DNA of 63,487 nt from 66-474 sp035249175. GTDB taxonomy: Bacteria > Pseudomonadota > Gammaproteobacteria > Xanthomonadales > Rhodanobacteraceae. Made by a program: the position numbers and the translations under genes. This document shows, in pieces, positions 28,060-36,759 of the stretch. The notes beneath the pieces are model-generated. The model had not been told where the DNA came from and did no database searches. It worked only from the letters and a program-made list of their open reading frames with translations. Numbering within the stretch: position 1 is the first letter of the stretch; each line of letters opens with the position of its first letter. Where the stretch lies: the NCBI GenBank assembly GCA_035249175.1, contig DATFGT010000072.1, positions 1 to 63,487 of the forward strand, in the 5' to 3' direction.

Positions 28060-29922
28060 TTACTCGGCCGTACCGTGTTGCAAGGCGCTGCGGGCGGCGT
28101 CGTTGTTCAACATCTGGCGGAACGCAGCGTTGTTCAAGGCGGCGCGGAAGGCTTGGTTCTGCATGGCCTGCCGGAACGCCTGGCTCTGCAACGCGCTGCG
28201 GAACGCGTCGTTGTTCAACAGCGCGGACCGGAATGCATCGTTGCTGAGCAGCGCGCTGCGCAACATCGCGACATTGGCCAGTTGAGCGCGGAACGCGTCG
28301 CTGTTCTGCAACGAGGCGCGAAACGCATCATTGTTCAACAGGCTTGCACGGAACGCGTCGTTGTTGGCAAGCGCCTGCAGGAACGCGTCGTTGTGCTCCA
28401 GCGCCGAGCGGAACGCGTCACTGCTTTGCAACGCGTTGCGGAACGCCGCGTTGTGCTGCATCGCTGTAAAAAAGGCGGCGTTGTGCTGCAGCGAGGCACG
28501 GAACGCATCGTTGCTGGCGAGTGCATTGCGGAAAGCATCGTTGTGTTCCAGCGCCGAGCGGAATGCATCGCTGTTCTGCAGCGAGGCACGGAACGCATCG
28601 TTGTTGAGCAATGCGGCCCGGAGCGCATCATTGTTCAGCAGGGCGGAGTGGAACGCATCGCTGTTGGCAAGCGCCTGCCTGAACGCGTCGTTGTGCTCCA
28701 GCGCCGATCGGAACGCATCACTGCTTTGCAACGCGTTGCGGAACGCCGCATTGTGCTGCATCGCTGTAAGGAAGGCGGTGTTGTGTTGCAACGAGGCGCG
28801 CAGCGCATCGTTGTTGGCGAGCGCGTTGCGGAATGCGTCGTTGTGCTCCAGCGCCGATCGGAACGCGTCACTGTTCTGCAACGAGGCGCGGAATGCGTCG
28901 CTTTTTTGCAACGAAGCGCGGAATGCATCGCTGTTCTGCAACGAGGCGCGGAGAGCGTCGTTGCGGGCAAGCACCTGCAGGAACGCGTCGTTGTGCTCCA
29001 GCGCCGAGCGGAACGCATCGCTGTTTTGCAACGCATTGCGGAACGCGGCATTGTGCTGCATCGCACTGAGGAAGGCAGCATTGTGCTGCAACGAAGCGCG
29101 GAACGCATCGTTGCTGGCGAGCGCATTGCGGAAGGCGTCGTTGTGTTCCAGCGCGGAGCGGAACGCGTCGCTGTTCTGCAGCGAGGCACGGAACGCGTCG
29201 CTGCTTTGCAGCGCCGCTCGCAAGGCATCGCTGTTGGACAGCGCGCTGCGCATTTCGCTGTTTGCCAGGGCGTTGCGGAACGCGTCGCTGCGCAGCAGCG
29301 TCAGCATGGCCGGATCGTTGATGATCTTCTGATAGACGTCGGTCTGGACGAATTTCGCCACGTCCTGGTTGCCGAGCTGGAGATCGCCGCTGCTCACCTG
29401 GCTCGCTTCGTAGCGATGCGCGGGGGCAATCGTCGCTGCGGCCATTTCGTTGGCACCGTGCGGGAACATGTCGCCCAGGTAGGCGACACCCACCGCCACC
29501 GCGACGATCGCTACTGCCACTGCGGTGACCAATGCCTTCTTGTTCGTTGTCATGCTTGCCATTGTGCTGCCCCTCGATTCGTGTCTGTGGTGGGTTCGTG
29601 ATATGCGCCATCCGATGCGCGCTGCACGCCATCCAATACGGCGGGCGTCGCGGAAAGTTGGTGGTTGCGTTGGATCGGGCTTCGGTAGCCCGGGCCGGCT
29701 CGTCGCCGTGGCCATCTCCGTCAGGCGCGCATGCAGCGATGGGGGAGGTTCCGGCGCGGGCGACCCTTCCCGCAGGGCCGCGTCCAGTTCGAGCAGCTGC
29801 GTGCGGGCGGCCCGCAATTCCGGCGAATGGTCCAGCGCGGCCTGCAGGCGCGCGCGCCCGGTGGAATCCAGGTCGTGGTCCAGTTCTGCATGCAGCCAAG
29901 CCATTTCGAGAGGGCCGATCAT
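28060..29922 (-). CDS. Membrane anti-sigma-like protein with extracytoplasmic decapeptide repeats
   Basis: Product of 620 residues. The ATG at 29922 overlaps the stop of the ECF sigma gene, as anti-sigma genes do. Residues 1-75 resemble a zinc-less anti-sigma domain (ELDHDLDSTGRARLQAALDH; LLELDAALRE). A TM helix (about 129-149) precedes a linker and some 41 copies of a ten-residue unit, [NS]DAFRxALxx, from residue 212 to the end. Three blocks of ten units repeat exactly every 100 residues. An in-frame ATG at 29562 with a strong GAGGGG site could start a shorter form lacking the anti-sigma part. No known repeat family is recognised. Confidence 0.75.
   Translation of the reverse strand: MIGPLEMAWLHAELDHDLDSTGRARLQAALDHSPELRAARTQLLELDAALREGSPAPEPPPSLHARLTEMATATSRPGLPKPDPTQPPTFRDARRIGWRAARIGWRISRTHHRHESRGSTMASMTTNKKALVTAVAVAIVAVAVGVAYLGDMFPHGANEMAAATIAPAHRYEASQVSSGDLQLGNQDVAKFVQTDVYQKIINDPAMLTLLRSDAFRNALANSEMRSALSNSDALRAALQSSDAFRASLQNSDAFRSALEHNDAFRNALASNDAFRASLQHNAAFLSAMQHNAAFRNALQNSDAFRSALEHNDAFLQVLARNDALRASLQNSDAFRASLQKSDAFRASLQNSDAFRSALEHNDAFRNALANNDALRASLQHNTAFLTAMQHNAAFRNALQSSDAFRSALEHNDAFRQALANSDAFHSALLNNDALRAALLNNDAFRASLQNSDAFRSALEHNDAFRNALASNDAFRASLQHNAAFFTAMQHNAAFRNALQSSDAFRSALEHNDAFLQALANNDAFRASLLNNDAFRASLQNSDAFRAQLANVAMLRSALLSNDAFRSALLNNDAFRSALQSQAFRQAMQNQAFRAALNNAAFRQMLNNDAARSALQHGTAE
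28070..29290 (-). repeat. In-frame 30-bp tandem repeat with exact 300-bp super-repeat
   Basis: The coding sequence of the decapeptide region shows a 30-bp period over about 1.2 kb. The anchor GAACGCGTCGTTGTGCTCCA (plus strand) starts at 28381, 28681 and 28981, exactly 300 bp apart. A second anchor, TTGTGCTGCATCGC, recurs at about 28451, 28751 and 29051. The blocks differ at scattered positions, so they are older than a fresh duplication. Confidence 0.9.
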
Positions 29923-30497
29923 GCCGTCGCCACCCCGTGTGCAAAGAGCTTCCCGTGCAGTTCCTGGCGGGCGCTGTACAACCGCGATTTCACGGTCTTT
30001 TCAGGGATGTGCAGGATCTCGGCCATCTGTGCGTAACTGCATTCGGCAAAGTGCCTCAGGACGATGACGGCCCGATGGTCGTACTGCAATTCCATCAATG
30101 CCGTCTGGATCAAGTCGTGCATCTGTGCATCTCCGGCCATCTGCTCGGGTCCGCGCTCGGTACTCGCCAGCGGGAAATCCTCCACGTCGATCGCAACCAC
30201 CTCTGCGTGGCGCCGGTGCTTCAGCCGGTCGATGGATTCGTTCACCGCGATCCGGTAGATCCAACTGAACAAGCGGTATTTCGGGTCGTATCCGGCTATG
30301 TTCTCGAACACTTTCAGAAACACGTCCTGGGTGGCGTCCGCCGCCTCCGCGATGTTGCCGAGCATCCGGAAGGCCACATTGAACATCGGACGCTCGTAGT
30401 ACTCGATCAGCTGGGTGAATGCACCGGCCTCATGCACCCGAAGGCGCGCCAACCAGGCCGCGTCGGGTTCGTCGTTCATCCGCCCCATATGCGCCAT
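29919..30497 (-). CDS. ECF (RpoE-like) sigma factor
   Basis: RNA polymerase sigma factor of 192 residues with region 2 (ATQDVFLKVFENIAGYDP, KYRLFSWIYRIAVNE, about 60-95) and region 4 (YAQMAEILHIPEKTVKSRLYSAR near the end). The start at 30497 follows GAGG by five bases; starts at 30488 or 30479 remain possible. Its stop overlaps the ATG of the membrane anti-sigma-like gene by four bases. Activity is probably controlled by that protein. The STAS gene ends 74 bp upstream on the same strand. Confidence 0.93.
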   Translation of the reverse strand: MAHMGRMNDEPDAAWLARLRVHEAGAFTQLIEYYERPMFNVAFRMLGNIAEAADATQDVFLKVFENIAGYDPKYRLFSWIYRIAVNESIDRLKHRRHAEVVAIDVEDFPLASTERGPEQMAGDAQMHDLIQTALMELQYDHRAVIVLRHFAECSYAQMAEILHIPEKTVKSRLYSARQELHGKLFAHGVATA

Positions 30498-30571
30498 ATA
30501 CGCCTCAGGCCCCGAAAAGTTGGCGGGGTCGCCGTGTCCGGCCGGGCCACGCGACGTGGTTCAGTCGTGCG

Positions 30572-30865
30572 TCACGTACTGCAGGTCACCGAGAACAGCT
30601 TGTCCATTCCGGAGTAGCGAAAAACATCGTGGACGTGCGGGTTGACGTTGACCAGGCGGATGCCCGAACCCGCCGCCGCCAGCCGCTTGTGGGTCTTCAA
30701 AAGCACGCCGAGGCCGGCGCTGGAGATGTATTCCAGTCCGCCCGCGTCGATCACGCAAGGTGGCGCCACTTCGTCCAGGAATGCCTGCGCCGCGGCAGCT
30801 TGGGCCGCATCCAGTCGCCCGATCAGCAGTACGTGGCGGTCTTCTCCGTAACGGATATCAAGCAT
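30572..30865 (-). CDS. STAS-domain anti-sigma factor antagonist
   Basis: RsbV/SpoIIAA-like protein of 97 residues. The segment YISSAGLGVLLKTHKRL holds the serine that is phosphorylated by the partner kinase in this family (about residue 55). The start at 30865 overlaps the stop of the HATPase gene by eight bases, so both are translationally coupled. In partner-switching systems the unphosphorylated STAS protein sequesters the HATPase anti-sigma factor. Confidence 0.9.
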   Translation of the reverse strand: MLDIRYGEDRHVLLIGRLDAAQAAAAQAFLDEVAPPCVIDAGGLEYISSAGLGVLLKTHKRLAAAGSGIRLVNVNPHVHDVFRYSGMDKLFSVTCST

Positions 30866-31265
30866 GGCCCTGCACCATCCTCTTGGTGAAGGTGACCTTG
30901 CTCTCGCGATTGCGGTATTCGTAACGGATCGCATCCACCATTTTCGAAACCAGATAAAGGCCCATGCCACCCGGCTTCCGCGCCGCAAGGGGCGCATCGA
31001 TATCCGGGTCGGGGGCCCGGGTCGGATCGTAGGGCTCCACGTCGTAGTCCGTCAGGCTGACCTCGATCGCGTCGCCGATCCAGTCCAGGCGCAACGTGAT
31101 GTCACGGTTCGTGCCTCGGTTGTACTTGACCAGGTTCACGAACAACTCCTCGATCGACAGGTCTACCGGTAGGCGCAACGCAGGGTCGATGCACCGTTCG
31201 GAAAAAAAAAGATCGGTCGCGGCGACGATGGCCTGCAGTTCGTGGATGGAACGCTTGAACGTCAT
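30858..31265 (-). CDS. RsbW-like serine kinase / anti-sigma HATPase
   Basis: Small GHKL ATPase of 135 residues. The N box (SIEELFVNLVKYN) and G box (KPGGMGLYLVSKMVD) are intact. Such proteins phosphorylate a STAS partner and bind a sigma factor or another target. The start at 31265 follows GGTGG closely; the longer frame to 31415 has no domain. It overlaps the STAS gene and is divergent from the PP2C phosphatase gene, completing a partner-switching set. Confidence 0.9.
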   Translation of the reverse strand: MTFKRSIHELQAIVAATDLFFSERCIDPALRLPVDLSIEELFVNLVKYNRGTNRDITLRLDWIGDAIEVSLTDYDVEPYDPTRAPDPDIDAPLAARKPGGMGLYLVSKMVDAIRYEYRNRESKVTFTKRMVQGHA

Positions 31266-31513
31266 TTCCACCGGTTCCCCATCCTCCCCGCGTACGCCCC
31301 GGGGGGCGTCGCAACCGTTGGCGGCGCGCCACCGCCGCGGAAGCACCCGGCAACTATAGCGCCAATTCGCCGGCTCGATCGCAATGCAGCCCATGGCGAT
31401 CCGCGAATGCCGCACCGGGCTCGGTCAAGCGCATTCCCCGTACCGGCCATGCTGCTTGCATCGCGGCATTCGCGGTACGAGACTTGCCGTTGTCTGAGGC
31501 TCGACTGTCACTG

Positions 31514-32821
31514 ATGGGAAGGGGGAAGGTGAGCGTGGACAGCATCGGGCAAGCAGGCGAGGACGTCACCCGCAAGGATTTGCTGGAGGCCTTGCTGGCC
31601 ACCACCCGAGCACTGGGCGGCCCGGAAACCGGATCGGCTGCAGCAGAGCTGGCCGAGGCCGCGCGGTTGCACACCGGCGCCCGCGTAGCGGTGCTGTGGC
31701 GTCGCGACACGCAGAATGGCGAACTGACCCTGCTGGTGCCGACCCGCGATCCGCCACCGCGGCTCGCAGCCGGGGCGGGACTGGCCGGGCGCTGCGCGGA
31801 GGGGGGCCGCATGCTGCTGGAAGTCGATGCGGGAACGGCCGTGGACATCATTGCAGTGACCACGATCGACCCTGACCGCGTCGGGCGCACGGGCGCGGTC
31901 CTGAGTCTGCCTCTGGTGGCCGGCGGCGCCGTGCTCGGAGTCCTGCAGCTTCTATATGAATCGGGCCGCGGCTTCGACCCGAACACGGTGCTGCTTGCGC
32001 AGGTGCTCGCCGCCGAAGGCGCACTGGCGCTGCGCGACGCCGGGCCGGGCGCAGCCAATACATTGCACAGCGAGGTGGAAGTCGCACGCGCGATCCAGCG
32101 CAGCACGCTGCCCACGCAAATGCCCGCGGTGCCGGGCTATGACCTGTACGGGCACTTCCAGCCTGCGACCTACGCCGGCGGCGACATGTTCGACGCAGTG
32201 AAACTTCCCATGGGCGTGTTCCTGTTGCTGGGCGACGCCACCGGCCACGGCTTCGGCCCGGCGCTGTCGGCAATGGAAATGCAGGGCATGCTGCGCGTGG
32301 CGTTCCGGCTCGGCGCCAGCCTCGACGATGCCTACCGCCACGTCAACAATCAGTTGGCCGAGGATCTTCCCGAAGACCGCTTCATCACCGCGTTCATGGC
32401 GTATCTCGACGCCGAGACGCACAGCATGCGTTACCACTGCGCGGGACAGGGACCGTTGCTGCTCTACCGCGCTGGCGATGACCGTTGCGAATGGATCGAG
32501 CCAACGACGTTCCCGGTGGGAGTAATGGATCTGGCCGAGGTGCCCCAGGCGGCGACACTCGAGATGGGCGAGGGCGACATCCTGGCCTTGATTTCCGATG
32601 GTCTTTACGAACGCACGGACGCCGGCAACGCGGAGTTCGGGCCCGAGCGCGTCGCCGAGGTGATCCGCCGTGGACAGCGTCTCCCGATGGCGGAATTGTG
32701 CCGGGGCCTGCTCGATGCGGCCGACACCTTCGCCGGCGGGATTGCTGCGGCGGATGATGTCACATTGATCCTGGTTCGGCGGCTGCCCGACGTCGCGAAT
32801 GGCGGCAGCGCGCACACGTGA
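31514..32821 (+). CDS. GAF-PP2C (SpoIIE/RsbU-like) serine phosphatase
   Basis: Protein of 435 residues. A GAF-like domain spans about 40-175, then a SpoIIE-type PP2C domain with the metal motifs GGDMFDAVKL, GDATGHGFGPAL and SDGLYERTD, and a closing AADDVTLILVRR. It should dephosphorylate the STAS antagonist encoded divergently 250 bp away, with the GAF domain as signal input. The start is uncertain: ATG 31514 is used, but GTG at 31535 lies well after GGGGGAAGG and TTG at 31484 is also open. Confidence 0.88.
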   Translation: MGRGKVSVDSIGQAGEDVTRKDLLEALLATTRALGGPETGSAAAELAEAARLHTGARVAVLWRRDTQNGELTLLVPTRDPPPRLAAGAGLAGRCAEGGRMLLEVDAGTAVDIIAVTTIDPDRVGRTGAVLSLPLVAGGAVLGVLQLLYESGRGFDPNTVLLAQVLAAEGALALRDAGPGAANTLHSEVEVARAIQRSTLPTQMPAVPGYDLYGHFQPATYAGGDMFDAVKLPMGVFLLLGDATGHGFGPALSAMEMQGMLRVAFRLGASLDDAYRHVNNQLAEDLPEDRFITAFMAYLDAETHSMRYHCAGQGPLLLYRAGDDRCEWIEPTTFPVGVMDLAEVPQAATLEMGEGDILALISDGLYERTDAGNAEFGPERVAEVIRRGQRLPMAELCRGLLDAADTFAGGIAAADDVTLILVRRLPDVANGGSAHT

Positions 32822-32870
32822 TGTGCGAACGAGATCCAGCCATGCAGGGACGAAATTCCAGCGGCCGCCG

Positions 32871-32886
32871 CGCTATGCTTGGGAAC
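32871..32886 (+). promoter_or_regulatory. Shared promoter-like element upstream of TIR gene 4
   Basis: CGCTATGCTTGGGAAC lies 60 bp before the ATG at 32931 and matches the element upstream of paralogue 1 at 13 of 16 positions in CGYTATGCTTGGRAA. See the entry at 18321. Confidence 0.5.
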
Positions 32887-32930
32887 TTGAGCAGTGTGGC
32901 AGGCTGACCCATTGGCCGGGGCTGAGACGC

Positions 32931-34712
32931 ATGGCTGACGTTTTCGTTTCCTACGCCCGCGCCGACAAGGCGCGCGTCGCGCCGCTGGTGGCCGCGATCG
33001 AAGCCAAGGGCTGGTCCGTGTGGTGGGACCCGGAAATCAGTCCCGGCCAGGAATTCGATGACCAGATCGATACGGAACTCGTGGCGGCCAAGGCGGTGCT
33101 GGTGGTGTGGACGCCTGTTTCCGTCGTATCGCGCTGGGTGCGCGGCGAGGCGCGCGACGCTGCCGAGCGCGGCATCCTGGTGCCGGTGCGTTTCGACCAG
33201 GCGCGATTGCCGATCGACGTGCGCGCGATCCACACCACCGACCTCGATAATTGGGGCGAAGACGCTTCCAATCCCATCCTGCAGGAATGTCTTAACGCGT
33301 TGGCGGCGATGATCGCGCGGACCACGGCTGCGCAAGTGGCGAACACGGGTGGTGCGTCGGCTGCACAAGCTACGGCAAAGGAATCCGCGCATTTCTCGAT
33401 CTGCGTGCTGCCCTTCGTCAACATGAGCGGCGATCCCGAGCAGGAATATTTCAGCGATGGCATCAGCGAGGACATCATCACCGACTTGAGCAAGGTGTCG
33501 GCGCTGGAAGTCGTTTCGCGCAACGGCTCGTTCCTTTACAAGGGCAAGCAGGTCGACGTGCCGAAAGTCGCGCGCGATCTCAAGGTCTCGCACGTGCTGG
33601 AAGGCAGCGTGCGCAGGGCCGGCGGGCGGGTGCGGATCAGTGCGCAGTTGATCGACGGCGCCAGCAACCGGCACGTATGGGCCGAGCGTTACGACCGCGA
33701 GGCCAGCGACATCTTCGCGCTGCAGGATGAAATCTCCCACGCGATCGTCAAGGCACTGAAGCTGCGCCTGTTGCCCGAGGAGAAGAAGGCCATCGAGCGG
33801 CGCGGTACCGACAGCGTCGAGGCACACGACCTCTATTTGATGGCCCGGCAGATTTACGTGACCAGTCAGGAGGACATGCGTTCCGCGCAGGCGATCGTTC
33901 GCCTGTGCACGCGCGCCACCGAGATCGATCCGGACTATGCGCAGGCCTGGGCGCTGATGGCGATGGGCTACCGCAGCCTGCGCGAGCTGGGTGCGCAGTC
34001 GAGCGACGGCATGGAGGCCGCGGAACGGGCGCTTGCGCTGGACGCCGGCATGGCTGAGGCGCACGCCGTCAAGGCTTACATCCTGCTGATGAGAAGCGAC
34101 ACGGATGCCGCGGCTTCCGAGGTGGCCATGGCGCTGAAGCTGGATCCCGATTCCTACGAAGCCATCCGCGCGGCCGGGCGCCTGAATTACCAGTTGCATC
34201 GCTACGAAGATGCCATCCGCCTGTACGAGAAGGCGGTCGGACTGATGGAAGGGGATCTCAATTCGGCTGGAATGTTGATCAGTTGCTATACCGTGCTGGG
34301 CAATACGGCCGGGGCAGGAGGAGCCGCCGAGTTCGCGCTCAGGCGCGCCGAATCGATCCTGGCGCGCGACCAGAACAACTCCAGTGCCGTGGTCTACAGC
34401 GCCTACGCGCTGGCCGCGCTGGGTGAGGGCGAGCGCGCCAAGACCCGCATGAATCGCGCGCTGGTGGTCGATCCCGAGAACTGGGACATGCGATACAACT
34501 TCGCGTGTGCCTTGAACGGTCATCTGCGGGATGGGCCGGCCGCCGTGGACATGCTCGGACCGCTTTTCGCCACCATCACGGAGCCGCTCTTGCGTTACCT
34601 GAAAGCCGATCCGGACCTTGAATCGCTGCGCGGCGACCCGCGTTACCAGGCCATGGTTGCCGGCGCCGAAGCGCGCCTCGCGGCTGCGAAGCCGACAGCG
34701 CCGGTGGTCTGA
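32931..34712 (+). CDS. TIR-TolB-like-TPR protein, paralogue 4
   Basis: Fourth copy (593 residues), 9 kb from the tandem trio and just after the GAF-PP2C gene. TIR domain with SRWVRGE (Glu73), TolB-like module (VLPFVNMSGDPEQEYFSDG; HVLEGSVRRAGGR, with Arg-Arg as in copy 3) and TPR repeats to near residue 580. Many TPR residues are exchanged relative to the others, mainly in helix B of each repeat. It has its own TATGCTTGG upstream element. A short inverted repeat follows its stop. Co-function with the partner-switching set next door is unproven. Confidence 0.88.
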   Translation: MADVFVSYARADKARVAPLVAAIEAKGWSVWWDPEISPGQEFDDQIDTELVAAKAVLVVWTPVSVVSRWVRGEARDAAERGILVPVRFDQARLPIDVRAIHTTDLDNWGEDASNPILQECLNALAAMIARTTAAQVANTGGASAAQATAKESAHFSICVLPFVNMSGDPEQEYFSDGISEDIITDLSKVSALEVVSRNGSFLYKGKQVDVPKVARDLKVSHVLEGSVRRAGGRVRISAQLIDGASNRHVWAERYDREASDIFALQDEISHAIVKALKLRLLPEEKKAIERRGTDSVEAHDLYLMARQIYVTSQEDMRSAQAIVRLCTRATEIDPDYAQAWALMAMGYRSLRELGAQSSDGMEAAERALALDAGMAEAHAVKAYILLMRSDTDAAASEVAMALKLDPDSYEAIRAAGRLNYQLHRYEDAIRLYEKAVGLMEGDLNSAGMLISCYTVLGNTAGAGGAAEFALRRAESILARDQNNSSAVVYSAYALAALGEGERAKTRMNRALVVDPENWDMRYNFACALNGHLRDGPAAVDMLGPLFATITEPLLRYLKADPDLESLRGDPRYQAMVAGAEARLAAAKPTAPVV

Positions 34713-34722
34713 ACCTCCAGCT

Positions 34723-34798
34723 CGTCATTCCGGCGCAGGCCGGAATCCATCTTTGCGGTGACAAAAGAAAATGGATCCCGGCCTGCGCCGGGATGACG
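34723..34798. repeat. Inverted intergenic repeat
   Basis: The 28-base arm CGTCATTCCGGCGCAGGCCG... (34723-34750) pairs with ...CCTGCGCCGGGATGACG (34771-34798) with two mismatches, leaving a 20-base AT-richer loop. It lies between convergent genes and may serve as bidirectional terminator. The CGTCATTCCGG edge is shared with the larger repeats at 43.3 and 45.5 kb. Confidence 0.75.
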
Positions 34799-34831
34799 AT
34801 CAAAGCAGAATCTTGCGCCATTCGCGAAGCG

Positions 34832-36595
34832 TCACATCTTTCCCGCTTCCAGCGGTCGCTGGCGGTGCATCACTGCCCACTCGACGTGCTCGGCCAGCGA
34901 AGCTTCGCCCAGCGCGCGCAGGATTTCGCGTTGCTCGTCGGCATCGTCGGTCCTGTCGAGTGCGGTGCGCGCGTTGCCGAACACACGTTCCATGAAACGG
35001 TATTGCCGGATCAATTCGCGGTCGGCCTTGCGGAACGAATACGCCTCGCGCACCGCCGCGAAGATCGAGAAAAACGCCATCACCACGATCAGGTTGTTCT
35101 TGGTGTCCACCGACAGCCGGTGCACCAGCACCGCCAGCACCACGCTGATGAAGATGCCCGCCAGCAGGCACATCGCGCCGATCGCCTCGTTGACGCGATG
35201 GCTGCGTTCGCGCTGTTCGGTGCGGACCCGGTAGTAACCGAGTTCGCCATGCGTGGCGTCGCCGACCCATTCGTCGATCACGCTTCGCAGTGCCGCCTCG
35301 TCCTGCCGTGCCGGCCACGCATCGCCGAAAAGTCCGGCGCTGCGCATCACGTTGCGCACCCAGCCCAGTTCGATGTCCTGCTTCTGCATCAGGCTGTCGC
35401 GGGCGAATTCGGGGTCACCGGTCAGAGAAATGCCGGCGCGCCGCCAATAGCACTGCACGCGCAGCCCTTCGGCAAGCGCGCGGTAATCGAGGTACTTGCG
35501 GTGCCAGCCGCGGCGTCTCGCGATGGCGTTCACCACCACGCCGGTCGCGAACAGGAACAGGAATACGAACAGCATCCTGTCCTGCTCGGGAAGGTTGTCG
35601 TACAGGGTGAAGGCCACGCCCATCACGAACGCGACCAGGTAGATCACCCGCATCGCCAGCAGCACGCGTTTCTGGAAATGGATCGCCAGCCAGTCGGTCG
35701 TGCGGAACAGCACAGCGGGCGACGACTGTGCCGGTGTGCTTTCGCCTGCGGCAGAAGGCGCGTCCTCGATGCCGGCGCCGCCCGCCTCGATTTCCTCGCG
35801 GTACTTCGCGGCATCGACGTTGAACGCATCCGTATGCGCAAACACCGTGCGGAATGCCTGCGGCATGGGCGCATCGGGTTCCGAAGCTTCGTCGAGATTG
35901 CGCCAGATCACCTGGCCCGGCCGCAGCGGTGCGCTCGGCGCGCCCTCCGGCGTGTCTCGCGAACACACCATGTGACACAGCAGGCGCTCGTCGCCGCCAC
36001 CGTACAGGCGCGGTCGCCGGTCCCGCCTGCGTTCGAAATCGCCCGGAGGCGTGCCGGTCAGGAAATATTCCACGATTTGCGCGGTGCCGCCCAAACGGTG
36101 CGACGGTTTGCCGTCCCAGATCGCCAGCAACAGGTGGCAATGCCGTGCCACGAACATCCCGACTTGCGCGTACTGGCGATTGCGCTCTTCGCCCGGCGCG
36201 GAAACCGCGGCGTGTGTATGGCCGGTCAGCAGCGGCAATTCGATCACGCGCGCCTGCAGGCACAGGGACTCGAACTGCGCGCGCGCAGTGGCGTTGGTGA
36301 AATCCTGTGCGTACAACTCGCGCGCGAACGGCAGCGGCGCGATGAGTTGCGCACCGAGTTTCAGGCCTTCCTCGGCCACCAGTTGGTCGCCACCCTCGGC
36401 CAGCGGCGACAGGATCGTCAGTGGCGCATGCGGGAACTCGTGCTGCAATTGATCGAAAAGATGCCGGACGCGCTCCCGTATCGCTTCGATCTCGCGCGCG
36501 ACGATATTGCGGTGGCTGGTGACGCCGATCACCAGTGGTGCGAGCGCGGCGTTCCGCGCCGCAGTGTTTGCTTGCTCTGAATCGACCATGTCCAT
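34832..36595 (-). CDS. SLOG-domain protein with four TM helices (SLATT-like)
   Basis: Protein of 587 residues. The N-terminal third carries a Rossmann-like SLOG fold: VIGVTSHRNI (about 20), LSPLAEGGDQLVAEEGLKLG (about 60-80), cited here in part, and the APLPFARELYAQDF segment. Four TM helices lie near 312-335, 342-362, 470-492 and 498-520; HRKYLDYRALAEGLRVQ between pairs resembles the SLATT/DUF4231 loop. SLOG domains bind or process nucleotides and SLATT domains are proposed pore effectors (Burroughs and colleagues, 2015). It lies downstream of two TIR genes on the same strand. The start at 36595 follows GAGG. The domain call is by pattern. Confidence 0.72.
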   Translation of the reverse strand: MDMVDSEQANTAARNAALAPLVIGVTSHRNIVAREIEAIRERVRHLFDQLQHEFPHAPLTILSPLAEGGDQLVAEEGLKLGAQLIAPLPFARELYAQDFTNATARAQFESLCLQARVIELPLLTGHTHAAVSAPGEERNRQYAQVGMFVARHCHLLLAIWDGKPSHRLGGTAQIVEYFLTGTPPGDFERRRDRRPRLYGGGDERLLCHMVCSRDTPEGAPSAPLRPGQVIWRNLDEASEPDAPMPQAFRTVFAHTDAFNVDAAKYREEIEAGGAGIEDAPSAAGESTPAQSSPAVLFRTTDWLAIHFQKRVLLAMRVIYLVAFVMGVAFTLYDNLPEQDRMLFVFLFLFATGVVVNAIARRRGWHRKYLDYRALAEGLRVQCYWRRAGISLTGDPEFARDSLMQKQDIELGWVRNVMRSAGLFGDAWPARQDEAALRSVIDEWVGDATHGELGYYRVRTEQRERSHRVNEAIGAMCLLAGIFISVVLAVLVHRLSVDTKNNLIVVMAFFSIFAAVREAYSFRKADRELIRQYRFMERVFGNARTALDRTDDADEQREILRALGEASLAEHVEWAVMHRQRPLEAGKM

Positions 36596-36759
36596 TGCGA
36601 CGCCTCGTCCGCGCTTGTGCACCATTACGCCACGTGCCATCCGGTTTCGCGGCGGCAGAAACCGCTCTCCGTTTCCGACATCCTGCGGCGATTCCTGCCT
36701 CGCCGTTTCCATATGGCCGGCAGGAACCGCACAACAGATAACCTGTTTTGGCAGCCGTG

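Noticed and set aside
28070..29290. 30-bp repeats resembling a CRISPR array
   Set aside because: They have no unique spacers, keep one open frame and encode the decapeptide protein.
27937..29601. Plus-strand frame with VVLQR-type repeats
   Set aside because: Antisense to the decapeptide gene; its repeats mirror the real ones.
34793..36580. Plus-strand frame of 595 codons opposite the SLOG gene
   Set aside because: No domain, arginine/histidine-rich composition; the minus strand has clear SLOG and TM features.
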